From: an uncultured Paracoccaceae bacterium
GTDB lineage: Bacteria; Pseudomonadota; Alphaproteobacteria; Rhodobacterales; Rhodobacteraceae
Direction of reading: 5' to 3'
NCBI GenBank assembly: GCA_913062865.1
Contig: CAJXWO010000021.1
Location: forward strand, 1 to 44,200
DNA: 44,200 nt
Part shown: positions 35,373 through 44,200 of the stretch, one piece after another
Position numbering within the stretch: position 1 is the first letter of the stretch
Layout: every line of letters starts with the position of its first letter
The notes under the pieces: model-generated
Seen by the model: the letters and a program-made list of their open reading frames with translations, nothing else
Databases searched by the model: none
What the model was told of the DNA's origin: nothing
Position numbers and translations under genes: made by a program

Positions 35373-36354
35373 GAGCGGGGCCGAGACTGTCCAGCCGGTG
35401 CGGGAAAGCCGGCTGGAGCATATGCCGATCTCGTATTTCGCCTCGGTGATGGGGCTGGCGGGGCTGACATTGGCACTTCATGCGCTCGAGACCTACCAGG
35501 GCTGGGGCGGCGTGGCGTCCTTGGCCGCGCTGGTGGTCACAATCGCGGCCTTTGCCGTGGTGGCGGTCTTTTACGGGCTCAAGGCCCTGCGCTATCCCGG
35601 GGCGGTGTCCGAGGAATGGCACCACCCGGTTCGGCTGGCCTTTTTCCCGGCGATCTCGATCTCGGTCCTGCTGATCGCCACAGCCCTGCGGCCCGTCTCG
35701 GCCGATCTGGCGCGCCCCATCTGGATGCTGGGCACGGTGTTGCAGGGCGCCCTCACGCTTGCTGTCGTGTCGGGCTGGATCGGTCGGCGGCCCTTTCAGC
35801 CGATGCACATCTCGCCTGCCTGGTTCATCCCGGCGGTGGGCAACGTGGTCGTCCCGGTCGCGGGCGTGTCGCTGGGCTATGCCGAGATCAGCTGGCTGTT
35901 CTTTTCCGCCGGCGTGATGTTCTGGATCGTCCTGCTGACGCTGGTGATGAACCGGCTGATCTTTCACGACCCGCTGCCCGCGCGGCTGTTCCCGACGCTG
36001 GTGATCCTGATCGCACCGCCCGCCGTGGCCTTCCTGTCCTGGCTTCAGCTGAACGGCGGTGTCGTCGACGGTTTGGCGCGGTTGCTGTTCTACCTGGCCT
36101 TTGTCTTTGCCGCGATCGTCGCCACCCAGGCGCGCACGCTTCTGAGCCTGCCCTTTGCCATGTCCTTCTGGGCGCTCAGCTTTCCAATGGCGGCGCTCAC
36201 GATTTCCACCTTCCGCTATGCGGACCTGACCCAGTCCGGTGCCCATGGCGTGATCGGAATGGGGTTCATGATCGTGCTGATCGTGATCCTCGCCACCCTC
36301 ATCGCGCGTACGGCGCTGGCCATCGCACGCGATGAGATCTGCCACCCCGAGTAA
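35365..36354 (+). CDS. SLAC1/TehA-type anion channel or transporter
   Basis: This 329-residue protein has ten hydrophobic helices and the family opening RLEHMPISYFASVMGLAGL, typical of the SLAC1/TehA (tellurite-resistance/dicarboxylate transporter) family. Later it has HISPAWFIPAVGNVVVP and MSFWALSFPMAALT, both family patterns. Members carry anions; the yeast relative Ssu1 exports sulfite. Position in a sulfide:quinone reductase operon suggests movement of a sulfur oxyanion, but that is inference. It overlaps the preceding gene by 8 bases. Confidence 0.87.
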   Translation: MAESGAETVQPVRESRLEHMPISYFASVMGLAGLTLALHALETYQGWGGVASLAALVVTIAAFAVVAVFYGLKALRYPGAVSEEWHHPVRLAFFPAISISVLLIATALRPVSADLARPIWMLGTVLQGALTLAVVSGWIGRRPFQPMHISPAWFIPAVGNVVVPVAGVSLGYAEISWLFFSAGVMFWIVLLTLVMNRLIFHDPLPARLFPTLVILIAPPAVAFLSWLQLNGGVVDGLARLLFYLAFVFAAIVATQARTLLSLPFAMSFWALSFPMAALTISTFRYADLTQSGAHGVIGMGFMIVLIVILATLIARTALAIARDEICHPE

Positions 36355-36374
36355 CCCAACCGGAGCGAGTATCC

Positions 36375-36809
36375 ATGAAGAAAATCATTGCAGCGGCCCT
36401 GGCCGCCCTCTCTTTTGCGGCCTCTGCACAGGCCGACGAGTCCAAGAAGCTCGTCACCGTGCTGACCGCACCCGAGCCGCAAACCCAGCTGATGGCGATG
36501 GTTCTGACCATGCAGGCCGCCCAGCAGGGCGCCAACACGCATATCCTGCTCTGCGGCCCTGCCGCCGACATCGCGCTCAAGGACGCGCCGGCGACAGCGA
36601 CCGCCGGCCAGCCGCCCATGGACATGAGCCCCCAGGGCCTGATGCAGGCGATCATGACCAAGGCCGGTGGCAAGGTCGAGGTCTGCGCGATCTACCTGCC
36701 GGGCAAGGGGCTTGACGCCTCGGCGCTCATCGACGGCGTGACCCCGGCCAAGCCCGACGCGATGGCCGGTGCGATCATCGCCGATGACACGACGGTCCTG
36801 AGCTTCTGA
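36375..36809 (+). CDS. Exported DsrE-like protein
   Basis: This 144-residue protein has a signal peptide (1-20, KKIIAAALAALSFAASAQA) and a small alpha/beta domain of the DsrE/F type. The strand LVTVLTAPEPQTQLMAMVLTMQAA (read in two parts) and the Cys60 segment THILLCGPAADIAL are characteristic; a second cysteine is Cys104 (EVCAIYLPG). Cytoplasmic DsrE-like proteins relay sulfur as persulfide on such cysteines. An exported version next to an exported sulfide:quinone reductase could receive its sulfane sulfur in the periplasm. It is the last gene before a strong terminator. Confidence 0.8.
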   Translation: MKKIIAAALAALSFAASAQADESKKLVTVLTAPEPQTQLMAMVLTMQAAQQGANTHILLCGPAADIALKDAPATATAGQPPMDMSPQGLMQAIMTKAGGKVEVCAIYLPGKGLDASALIDGVTPAKPDAMAGAIIADDTTVLSF

Positions 36810-36833
36810 TCCAAACCGGATCGAGGCTTGCGG

Positions 36834-36871
36834 TCGGCCCGGGCGTCCTCCCGCCCGGGCCGATTTTCTTT
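36834..36871 (+). terminator. Strong rho-independent terminator after the dsrE-like gene
   Basis: A perfect 12-bp stem, TCGGCCCGGGCG (36834-36845) with CGCCCGGGCCGA (36852-36863), closes a 6-base loop and is followed by TTTTCTTTT. It ends the sulfide:quinone reductase operon and separates it from the acyl-CoA cluster. Confidence 0.92.
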
Positions 36872-36913
36872 TGCGTGGGCTTGTCCTAGGCTGCCGCGCA
36901 AAATGGGGGGATC

Positions 36914-37648
36914 ATGGATTTCGAGAACAAGACGGCGCTGGTCACGGGCGGGGCAAGCGGTATCGGCGCGGCCATCGCCGCCCGGCTGGCCACGGCAGGG
37001 GCCCGGGTGGTGATTGCCGATCTGGTTACGCCGTCTGAGCCGGTGGTCGCGCGGCACCTGTGGGCCGATGTCAGCTGCGAAGCGGGCGTGGCGGCGATGC
37101 TCGACGATGTCGCTAACCAGGAGGGCCGGGTCGACATAATGATCTCCAACGCCGGGATCGGGCAGCGCATGGATCTCGATGGCCCCATGGCGGACTGGAC
37201 GGCGATGATGGCGGTGAACCTGTGGTCGCATATCTGGGCCGCACGGCGACTCGTGCCCGACATGGCCCGGCGCGGAGGTGTGTTCCTGGTCACCGCCTCG
37301 GCGGCGGGGCTTCTGAACGAGGTGAATTCGGCGGGCTACGGCACGGCGAAACACGGCGCGCTTGGCTTTGCCGAATGGCTGGCGATCCGCTATCGCGGCA
37401 CGAAGGCGCGCATCCATTGCCTGTGTCCCGAGGGCGTGGATACGCCCCTGATCGAGGCCGCGGATTATCTCAAGCCACGCATGGTCATGCCCGAGTTGGT
37501 CGCGGACCGGGTGATGGACGCACTGGATACAGGGCGTTTTCTCATCACCACACATGACAGCACGCTCAAGGGACTGGCGGTCAAGGCCGAGGATTACGAG
37601 AAATACCTGGATTTCATGGCAGGCGTGTCGGGCGATCAATGGGGCTGA
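36914..37648 (+). CDS. Short-chain dehydrogenase/reductase
   Basis: This 244-residue classical SDR has the cofactor motif TGGASGIG at 11-18, NAG at 79-81 and the catalytic Ser129, Tyr142 and Lys146 (YGTAK). Asp36 after the second strand (VVIADL) favours NAD(H) over NADP(H). It oxidises or reduces a hydroxy/keto group on an unknown substrate. It is the first gene of the acyl-CoA cluster, separated from the synthetase by a 198-bp gap with the hairpin array. In the levulinate (lva) pathway an SDR (LvaD) reduces 4-ketoacyl-CoA, and this protein could play that part. Confidence 0.92.
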   Translation: MDFENKTALVTGGASGIGAAIAARLATAGARVVIADLVTPSEPVVARHLWADVSCEAGVAAMLDDVANQEGRVDIMISNAGIGQRMDLDGPMADWTAMMAVNLWSHIWAARRLVPDMARRGGVFLVTASAAGLLNEVNSAGYGTAKHGALGFAEWLAIRYRGTKARIHCLCPEGVDTPLIEAADYLKPRMVMPELVADRVMDALDTGRFLITTHDSTLKGLAVKAEDYEKYLDFMAGVSGDQWG

Positions 37649-37651
37649 AGG

Positions 37652-37767
37652 TCCAAGCTTTTCTGCGAAAAGCTTGGATTGAAATGCGGTTTTCGCAGAA
37701 AACCGCGGCGTTATGAAATCTTCTGCGAAGATTTCGGCCCCGCGCTAAAGCCATCGCAGAGGGCTTT
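37652..37767. repeat. Array of four hairpins with shared TGC/GCA loops
   Basis: Four short inverted repeats follow one another. H1: arms TCCAAGCTTTTC (37652-37663) and 37667-37678, 12 bp, loop TGC. H2: GCGGTTTTC (37686-37694) and 37698-37706, 9 bp, loop GCA. H3: GAAATCTTC (37715-37723) and 37727-37735, 9 bp, loop TGC. H4: AAAGCCATC (37747-37755) and 37759-37767, 9 bp with one mismatch, loop GCA. Loop centres are 31, 29 and 32 bases apart. Arms differ in sequence but pairing is kept, and the core alternates between TTCTGCGAA and its reverse complement. It begins three bases after the SDR stop and ends 79 bases before the synthetase ATG. Confidence 0.9.
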
Positions 37768-37846
37768 GCCAACCGTGCCGTTGCGCCCTAGGCTCTGGCC
37801 TAAGCGAAACGAACAGGCCGCAAAGGCCGCGGGGAGGAAAACACAC

Positions 37847-39481
<1,635 letters not shown>

Positions 39482-39564
39482 GCGCTGTGCGGGCATCTTG
39501 CCGCCGGGGCCGCGCGCGGCTAGCGTCGCGCCGTGCTTGAGAGCCAAGGAGAAGGGGCAGGGCG

Positions 39565-40029
39565 GTGAGCGCAGTATCGGAGATGAGCCTGGGCGACCTG
39601 GCGGGACGGGTCGGTCAGGAGGTCGGGTGCTCGCGCTGGTTCGATATCAGCCGCGCGCGTATCGCGGCCTTCGCCGATGTGACCGAGGATCACCAGCCGA
39701 TCCATCTGGACGCGGACGCAGCGCGCGCGGCGGGTTTTCCGGCACCCATCGCACACGGGTTCCTGACCCTGTCGATGCTGTCGCCCATGACCTACGACGC
39801 CCTGCCTTTCGTGCCCCGCATGAACAGCGTCAACTACGGCTTCGACCGGTTGCGCTTTATCGCGCCCGTGGCGCAGGGCGCGCGCATCCGGGGCCGCTTT
39901 GTGCTGGACCGGTTCACGCCCAAGGGCGAGGGGGCCGCGCAGCTGCACTGGCAGGTCACGGTCGAAATAGAGGCACAGGACAAACCCGCGCTGGTCGCGG
40001 ACTGGATCACGCGGCTTTACGACCGCTGA
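39565..40029 (+). CDS. MaoC-like (R)-specific enoyl-CoA hydratase
   Basis: This 154-residue hot-dog fold protein carries the MaoC/R-hydratase motif: FADVTEDHQPIHLD (about 37-50, with catalytic Asp and His), then FPAPIAHGFLTLSML. It would hydrate a 2-enoyl-CoA to a 3-hydroxyacyl-CoA. The start is a GTG at 39565 after a GGAGAAGGGG stretch; an ATG at 39583 is an alternative, still before the domain. It sits between acyl-CoA synthetase and dehydrogenase genes, so its substrate is probably their product. Confidence 0.9.
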   Translation: MSAVSEMSLGDLAGRVGQEVGCSRWFDISRARIAAFADVTEDHQPIHLDADAARAAGFPAPIAHGFLTLSMLSPMTYDALPFVPRMNSVNYGFDRLRFIAPVAQGARIRGRFVLDRFTPKGEGAAQLHWQVTVEIEAQDKPALVADWITRLYDR

Positions 40030-40052
40030 GCAACACGACGGGGAGGAGCTTC

Positions 40053-41288
<1,236 letters not shown>

Positions 41289-41338
41289 GATGGCAGTATT
41301 TTGCGAAAATCACCGGCTTTGCCAGGTGGGCCGCGCCC

Positions 41339-42370
41339 ATGGATAGCGACGCGCTCGATCACGTCAGCCAATGGCTCACCGCCCATGTGCCGGGCGCCAC
41401 TGGGCGGGTCACGGCTACGAAATTCGACGTGGGCCAGTCGAACCCGACCTTCCGCCTGTCCTGGGACGGCGGGGCCTGCGTCTTGCGGCGCAAACCGCCC
41501 GGGCAGCTTTTGAAATCCGCCCATGCGGTGGACCGGGAGTTTCGCGTGCAACGGGCCCTTGCCGGGACCGAAGTGCCGGTGCCCAAGATGCTGGCCTATT
41601 GCGACGACAAGGGCGTCATCGGGTCAGAGTTCTACGTCATGGAAGAGGTCGCGGGCGAGGGTTTCGAAGACCCGCGCCTTCCGGACAAGTCGCCCGGGGA
41701 CCGCGCCGCCATGTTCGCGGACATGGCCCGTGTCCTTGCCGCGATCCACGAGGTCGACCTGACCGCCACGGGCCTTCAGGATTACGGGCCCGAGGGCGAC
41801 TATATCGCCCGCCAGCTGGCGCGCTGGACCAAGCAATACCGCGCGACCGAGACCGAGGCGGTGGCCGATATGGATGCGCTCATCGCCTGGCTCGACGCCA
41901 ACGCGCCCGCGGCGGATGGCCAGCGCACGCTTGTGCATGGCGACTATCGGCTCGACAACCTGCTATTCGCGCCGGGGGGCACCGGGATCGTCGCCGTGCT
42001 GGACTGGGAGCTGTCGACCATCGGCCACCCGTTCGCCGATCTGGCCGCGGTCATCATGCAATGGCAGATGCCCCCGGGGGCCGAGGGGCGGGGGCTCTCT
42101 GGTGTGGACCGCGCCGCGCTCGGCCTGCCTTGTGACGCGGAGTTCATCGACACCTATTGCGCCCATCGCGGGCTGGGGCCGATCCCGGAGTTCAACGCCT
42201 ATCTGGCCTTCGCCTTTTTCCGCATGGCGGCAATCCTGCAAGGGGTGAAGAAGCGCGCGCTGGACGGCAATGCCTCGAACCCCGAACAGGGGCTGCGCAT
42301 GGGGGCCTATGTGCCCGAGTTCGCCCGCGCAGGCTTGCGGGCGGCGCAGGGCGATGGCATCGGAGCCTGA
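41339..42370 (+). CDS. APH-type phosphotransferase (ACAD10/11 or LvaA-like)
   Basis: This 343-residue kinase-like protein has the aminoglycoside phosphotransferase fold. N-terminal strands include FDVGQSNPTFRL and VLRRKPPG; the catalytic loop HGDYRLDN starts at residue 200 and the metal-binding DWE follows in VLDWELSTIGHP. In animals the same domain is fused to ACAD10/ACAD11, and in the lva operon it is a separate kinase for 4-hydroxyacyl-CoA. Adjacency to a matching dehydrogenase supports that role over antibiotic resistance. The ATG at 41339 gives a normal length; no strong ribosome binding site is visible. Confidence 0.9.
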   Translation: MDSDALDHVSQWLTAHVPGATGRVTATKFDVGQSNPTFRLSWDGGACVLRRKPPGQLLKSAHAVDREFRVQRALAGTEVPVPKMLAYCDDKGVIGSEFYVMEEVAGEGFEDPRLPDKSPGDRAAMFADMARVLAAIHEVDLTATGLQDYGPEGDYIARQLARWTKQYRATETEAVADMDALIAWLDANAPAADGQRTLVHGDYRLDNLLFAPGGTGIVAVLDWELSTIGHPFADLAAVIMQWQMPPGAEGRGLSGVDRAALGLPCDAEFIDTYCAHRGLGPIPEFNAYLAFAFFRMAAILQGVKKRALDGNASNPEQGLRMGAYVPEFARAGLRAAQGDGIGA

Positions 42371-42386
42371 GACAACGGAGGCCCCG

Positions 42387-42800
42387 ATGGACAATCCCCA
42401 CCCGCTCGACCCTGCTTTGGACGAAGACGCCTATCCCTTTGCCGCCCATATCGGGATGGCGCTGACGGGCTGGGGGCCGGATTATGCGCGCATCGAGCTT
42501 CCCATCGCGGCCTTCATCGCCAACCGCCACGGGGTGCCCCATGGCGGGGTGCATGCGGCGATGCTGGATACGGCCATGGGCTATGCGGGCTGCTACACCG
42601 GCGATCCCGACAATCGGCAACTGGCGCTGACCCTGTCGCTGAACGTCAACTACCTGTCCCAGGCGCAAGGCGCGCGGCTGATTGCCGAGGGCCGCCGTAC
42701 CGGAGGCGGGCGGCGGACATTTTTCGCCGAGGCCCGGCTGATCGACGACACCGGCGACCTGATCGCCACCGGCACCGGGGTCTTTCGCTACAAGGGTTAG
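42387..42800 (+). CDS. PaaI-like hot-dog thioesterase
   Basis: This 137-residue protein has the PaaI/4HBT thioesterase core: RHGVPHGGVHAAMLDTAMGYAG (around residues 47-68, read in two parts), with the conserved HGG and the Asp in the following helix, then LTLSLNVNYLSQA and a RTFFAEARLID strand. It would hydrolyse an acyl-CoA, either to release a product or to protect the CoA pool. It is the last gene of the rightward acyl-CoA cluster, 16 bp after the kinase, with GGAGG before the ATG, and converges on mnmA with a 6-bp gap. Confidence 0.9.
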   Translation: MDNPHPLDPALDEDAYPFAAHIGMALTGWGPDYARIELPIAAFIANRHGVPHGGVHAAMLDTAMGYAGCYTGDPDNRQLALTLSLNVNYLSQAQGARLIAEGRRTGGGRRTFFAEARLIDDTGDLIATGTGVFRYKG

Positions 42801-42806
42801 GGGAGC

Positions 42807-43952
42807 TCAGCGCCCCTTCCAGATCCAGCCGCCGCCGAAGATCCGGCTGCCGCCAGTTTCGTAGAACACGCAGGCCTGGCCCGGCGATACGCCTTCCTCG
42901 GGGGCCAGAAGCTCCACCTCTGCCTCGGTCTCGGACAGCGGCCGGATCACCGCCTCGCGCGGGGGGCGGGTCGAGCGGACCTTGACCGACACATGCCATT
43001 CCGGCTGCGATGTGAACGCCTCACCGCCCAGCCAGTTGATCTCGCGCACAGGGACTATGCGGGTCGACAGCATCTCTTTCGGTCCCACGATCACGCGGCG
43101 GGTGTCCACGTCCAGCTTGACCACATACAGCGGCTCGGACAACCCGCCGATGCCAAGGCCCCGGCGCTGGCCGATCGTGTAATGAATAAGCCCCTCGTGG
43201 GTGCCCAGCACACGGCCATCCGCATGGACGATCTCGCCGGGTTCGGCCGCCCCCGGGCGCAGCTTTTCGATCACGCTGGCGTAGTTGCCGTTGGGGACGA
43301 AACAGATGTCCTGGCTGTCGGGCTTGTCGGCCACGCTCAGCCCATAGCGCGCGGCTAGCGCGCGGGTCGCGTCCTTGGACGGCAGGTGGCCCAGCGGAAA
43401 GCGCAGGTAGTCCAGCTGTTCCGGCGTGGTCGAAAACAGGAAATAGCTCTGATCGCGGTTGGCATCCGCCGCGCTGTGCAGCTCGGCACCATGGTCGCCC
43501 ATCTTGCGCTGGATATAGTGGCCCGTTGCCATGCAATCGGCATCGAGGTCGCGCGCGGTCTCAAGGAGGTCCTTGAACTTCACCCGCTCATTGCAGCGGA
43601 TGCACGGCACGGGCGTGGCCCCCGCAAGGTAGCTGTCGGCGAACTCGTCGATCACCGCCTCGCGGAACGTGTTCTCGTAGTCGAGGACGTAGTGGGGAAA
43701 GCCCATTTCCTCGGCCACGCGGCGGGCATCGTGGATGTCGCGCCCTGCGCAGCAGGCGCCCTTTTTGGCCAGCGCTGCGCCGTGGTCGTAAAGCTGCAGT
43801 GTCACACCAACCACATCATAGCCTTCCTCGGCCAGCTGCGCGGCCACAACCGAGCTGTCGACGCCGCCCGACATGGCGACAACCACGCGCGTGTCGGCCG
43901 GGGCCTTGGCAAAGCCCAGCGAATTGAGATCGGTCTTGGTGTCGAGCGCCAT
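42807..43952 (-). CDS. mnmA: tRNA 2-thiouridine(34) synthase MnmA
   Basis: This 381-residue enzyme thiolates U34 of the Lys, Glu and Gln tRNAs. The ATP-pyrophosphatase loop SGGVDSS lies at 28-34. Catalytic cysteines are in [14 protein letters not shown] and in [11 protein letters not shown], and GQRRGLG marks the central domain. The N-terminus carries a short extra leader common in alphaproteobacteria. The gene is divergent from the DUF1153 start at 44077. Confidence 0.97.
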   Translation of the reverse strand: MALDTKTDLNSLGFAKAPADTRVVVAMSGGVDSSVVAAQLAEEGYDVVGVTLQLYDHGAALAKKGACCAGRDIHDARRVAEEMGFPHYVLDYENTFREAVIDEFADSYLAGATPVPCIRCNERVKFKDLLETARDLDADCMATGHYIQRKMGDHGAELHSAADANRDQSYFLFSTTPEQLDYLRFPLGHLPSKDATRALAARYGLSVADKPDSQDICFVPNGNYASVIEKLRPGAAEPGEIVHADGRVLGTHEGLIHYTIGQRRGLGIGGLSEPLYVVKLDVDTRRVIVGPKEMLSTRIVPVREINWLGGEAFTSQPEWHVSVKVRSTRPPREAVIRPLSETEAEVELLAPEEGVSPGQACVFYETGGSRIFGGGWIWKGR

Positions 43953-44007
43953 GGCAGCCTCCGGTGAAGTCTGCGAGATATGGGAAAATGCCGTCTATTT
44001 TCAAGCC

Positions 44008-44039
44008 CCGGTTTCATCACGCGTTAAGCGCGAAACCGG
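44008..44039. repeat. Hairpin between mnmA and the DUF1153 start
   Basis: CCGGTTTC (44008-44015) and GAAACCGG (44032-44039) form an 8-bp stem, with a further GCG/CGC pairing inside the 16-base loop, which contains GTTAAG. There is no T-run. It lies in the divergent gap and may be an operator or leader structure. Confidence 0.45.
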
Positions 44040-44076
44040 CAGGGTGCTGCGGTGACAAGACGGAAAGGGCTGCCGC

Positions 44077-44124
44077 ATGTATCTCAAAAGGGTCGATGGG
44101 CCAAGGGCGGTCACGCTGCCCGAC
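44077..44124 (+). pseudogene. DUF1153 (SciP-like) gene, cut after 16 codons
   Basis: An ATG at 44077 opens MYLKRVDGPRAVTLPD, which I recognise as the start of Rhodobacterales DUF1153 proteins, small HTH proteins related to SciP, the inhibitor of CtrA in Caulobacter. Relatives continue with a short DGT-VMT segment and a helix rich in Arg and Lys. Here the frame instead reads RAIALQKPSMSVCRK and stays open to the window edge with no family resemblance. The rest of the gene is displaced or lost. The family call rests on 16 residues and the position opposite mnmA. Confidence 0.6.
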
Positions 44125-44200
44125 AGGGCAATCGCGCTTCAGAAGCCTTCGATGAGTGTTTGCAGGAAGTCATTGCTCCATCCTGCCTTTTTGAACTTCA
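44125..44200 (-). mobile_element. Possible end of an insertion element (runs off the right edge)
   Basis: The sequence right of the DUF1153 break is less GC-rich. On the minus strand it holds the last 19 codons of an open frame, KFKKAGWSNDFLQTLIEGF, ending in TGA at 44139-44141, about 14 bases from the break. A coding frame ending that close to a boundary is typical of transposases in insertion sequences. I could not match the residues to a named family, and terminal repeats cannot be checked in this window. Confidence 0.4.

Noticed and set aside
37652-37767. CRISPR array or rho-independent terminator reading of the hairpin array
   Set aside because: There is no constant repeat with unique spacers, and none of the stems is followed by a T-run.

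Overview
The window is a piece of a GC-rich alphaproteobacterial chromosome, almost certainly from the order Rhodobacterales (Roseobacter/Paracoccus relatives). This rests on a DUF4167 protein directly downstream of prfA-prmC, the lptF-lptG-lptD-surA-pdxA-rsmA operon divergent from pepA-holC, a DUF1153 (SciP-like) start opposite mnmA, and FnrL-type palindromes in front of a cytochrome bd locus. No tRNA, rRNA or CRISPR array was recognised.

Layout. (1) 1-1805 is a foreign-looking, lower-GC stretch. It holds the 3' part of a pirin gene that begins left of the window, an orphan protein with an Abi/HEPN-like C-terminus, and about 320 bp of non-coding DNA. It ends inside a second, native-looking pirin gene that has lost its 5' end, which looks like the right junction of an integrated element. 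(2) 2593-9563 holds housekeeping genes: GNAT acetyltransferase, nucleoside hydrolase, MazG, an M20 amidohydrolase with an agmatinase-family protein, a DUF1499 protein, and prfA-prmC. (3) 9787-19958 holds the DUF4167 protein, the leftward outer-membrane biogenesis operon (LPS transport, SurA-like chaperone, PdxA, RsmA), and rightward pepA-holC. (4) 20142-26937 holds a membrane-anchored retropepsin-like protease, MarC, a two-helix membrane protein, an ABC-F ATPase, a Bcr/CflA transporter, ndk, a lytic transglycosylase lipoprotein, a TfoX-C protein and an untracked 34-residue ORF.

(5) 27054-36871 is a respiratory block: cydDC, cydABX, then a Tat-exported type II sulfide:quinone reductase, a small membrane protein, a SLAC1/TehA-type channel and an exported DsrE-like protein. 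Three FNR-type palindromes precede cydD, cydA and the sulfide:quinone reductase gene, and two of them are the same 14-mer in opposite orientation. The simplest reading is one oxygen-responsive module: sulfide oxidation feeds the quinone pool, and a sulfide-tolerant bd oxidase drains it.

(6) 36914-42800 is an acyl-CoA cluster: short-chain dehydrogenase, acyl-CoA synthetase, MaoC hydratase, acyl-CoA dehydrogenase, APH-type kinase and PaaI thioesterase. The enzyme set resembles the levulinate (lva) / ACAD10-ACAD11 route for 4-hydroxyacyl-CoA. Between its first two genes lies a run of four hairpins about 30 bp apart, with different arms but the same TGC/GCA loop. (7) mnmA and a divergent DUF1153 gene close the window. 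The DUF1153 frame keeps the family sequence for only 16 codons and then changes to different DNA, probably an inserted element.
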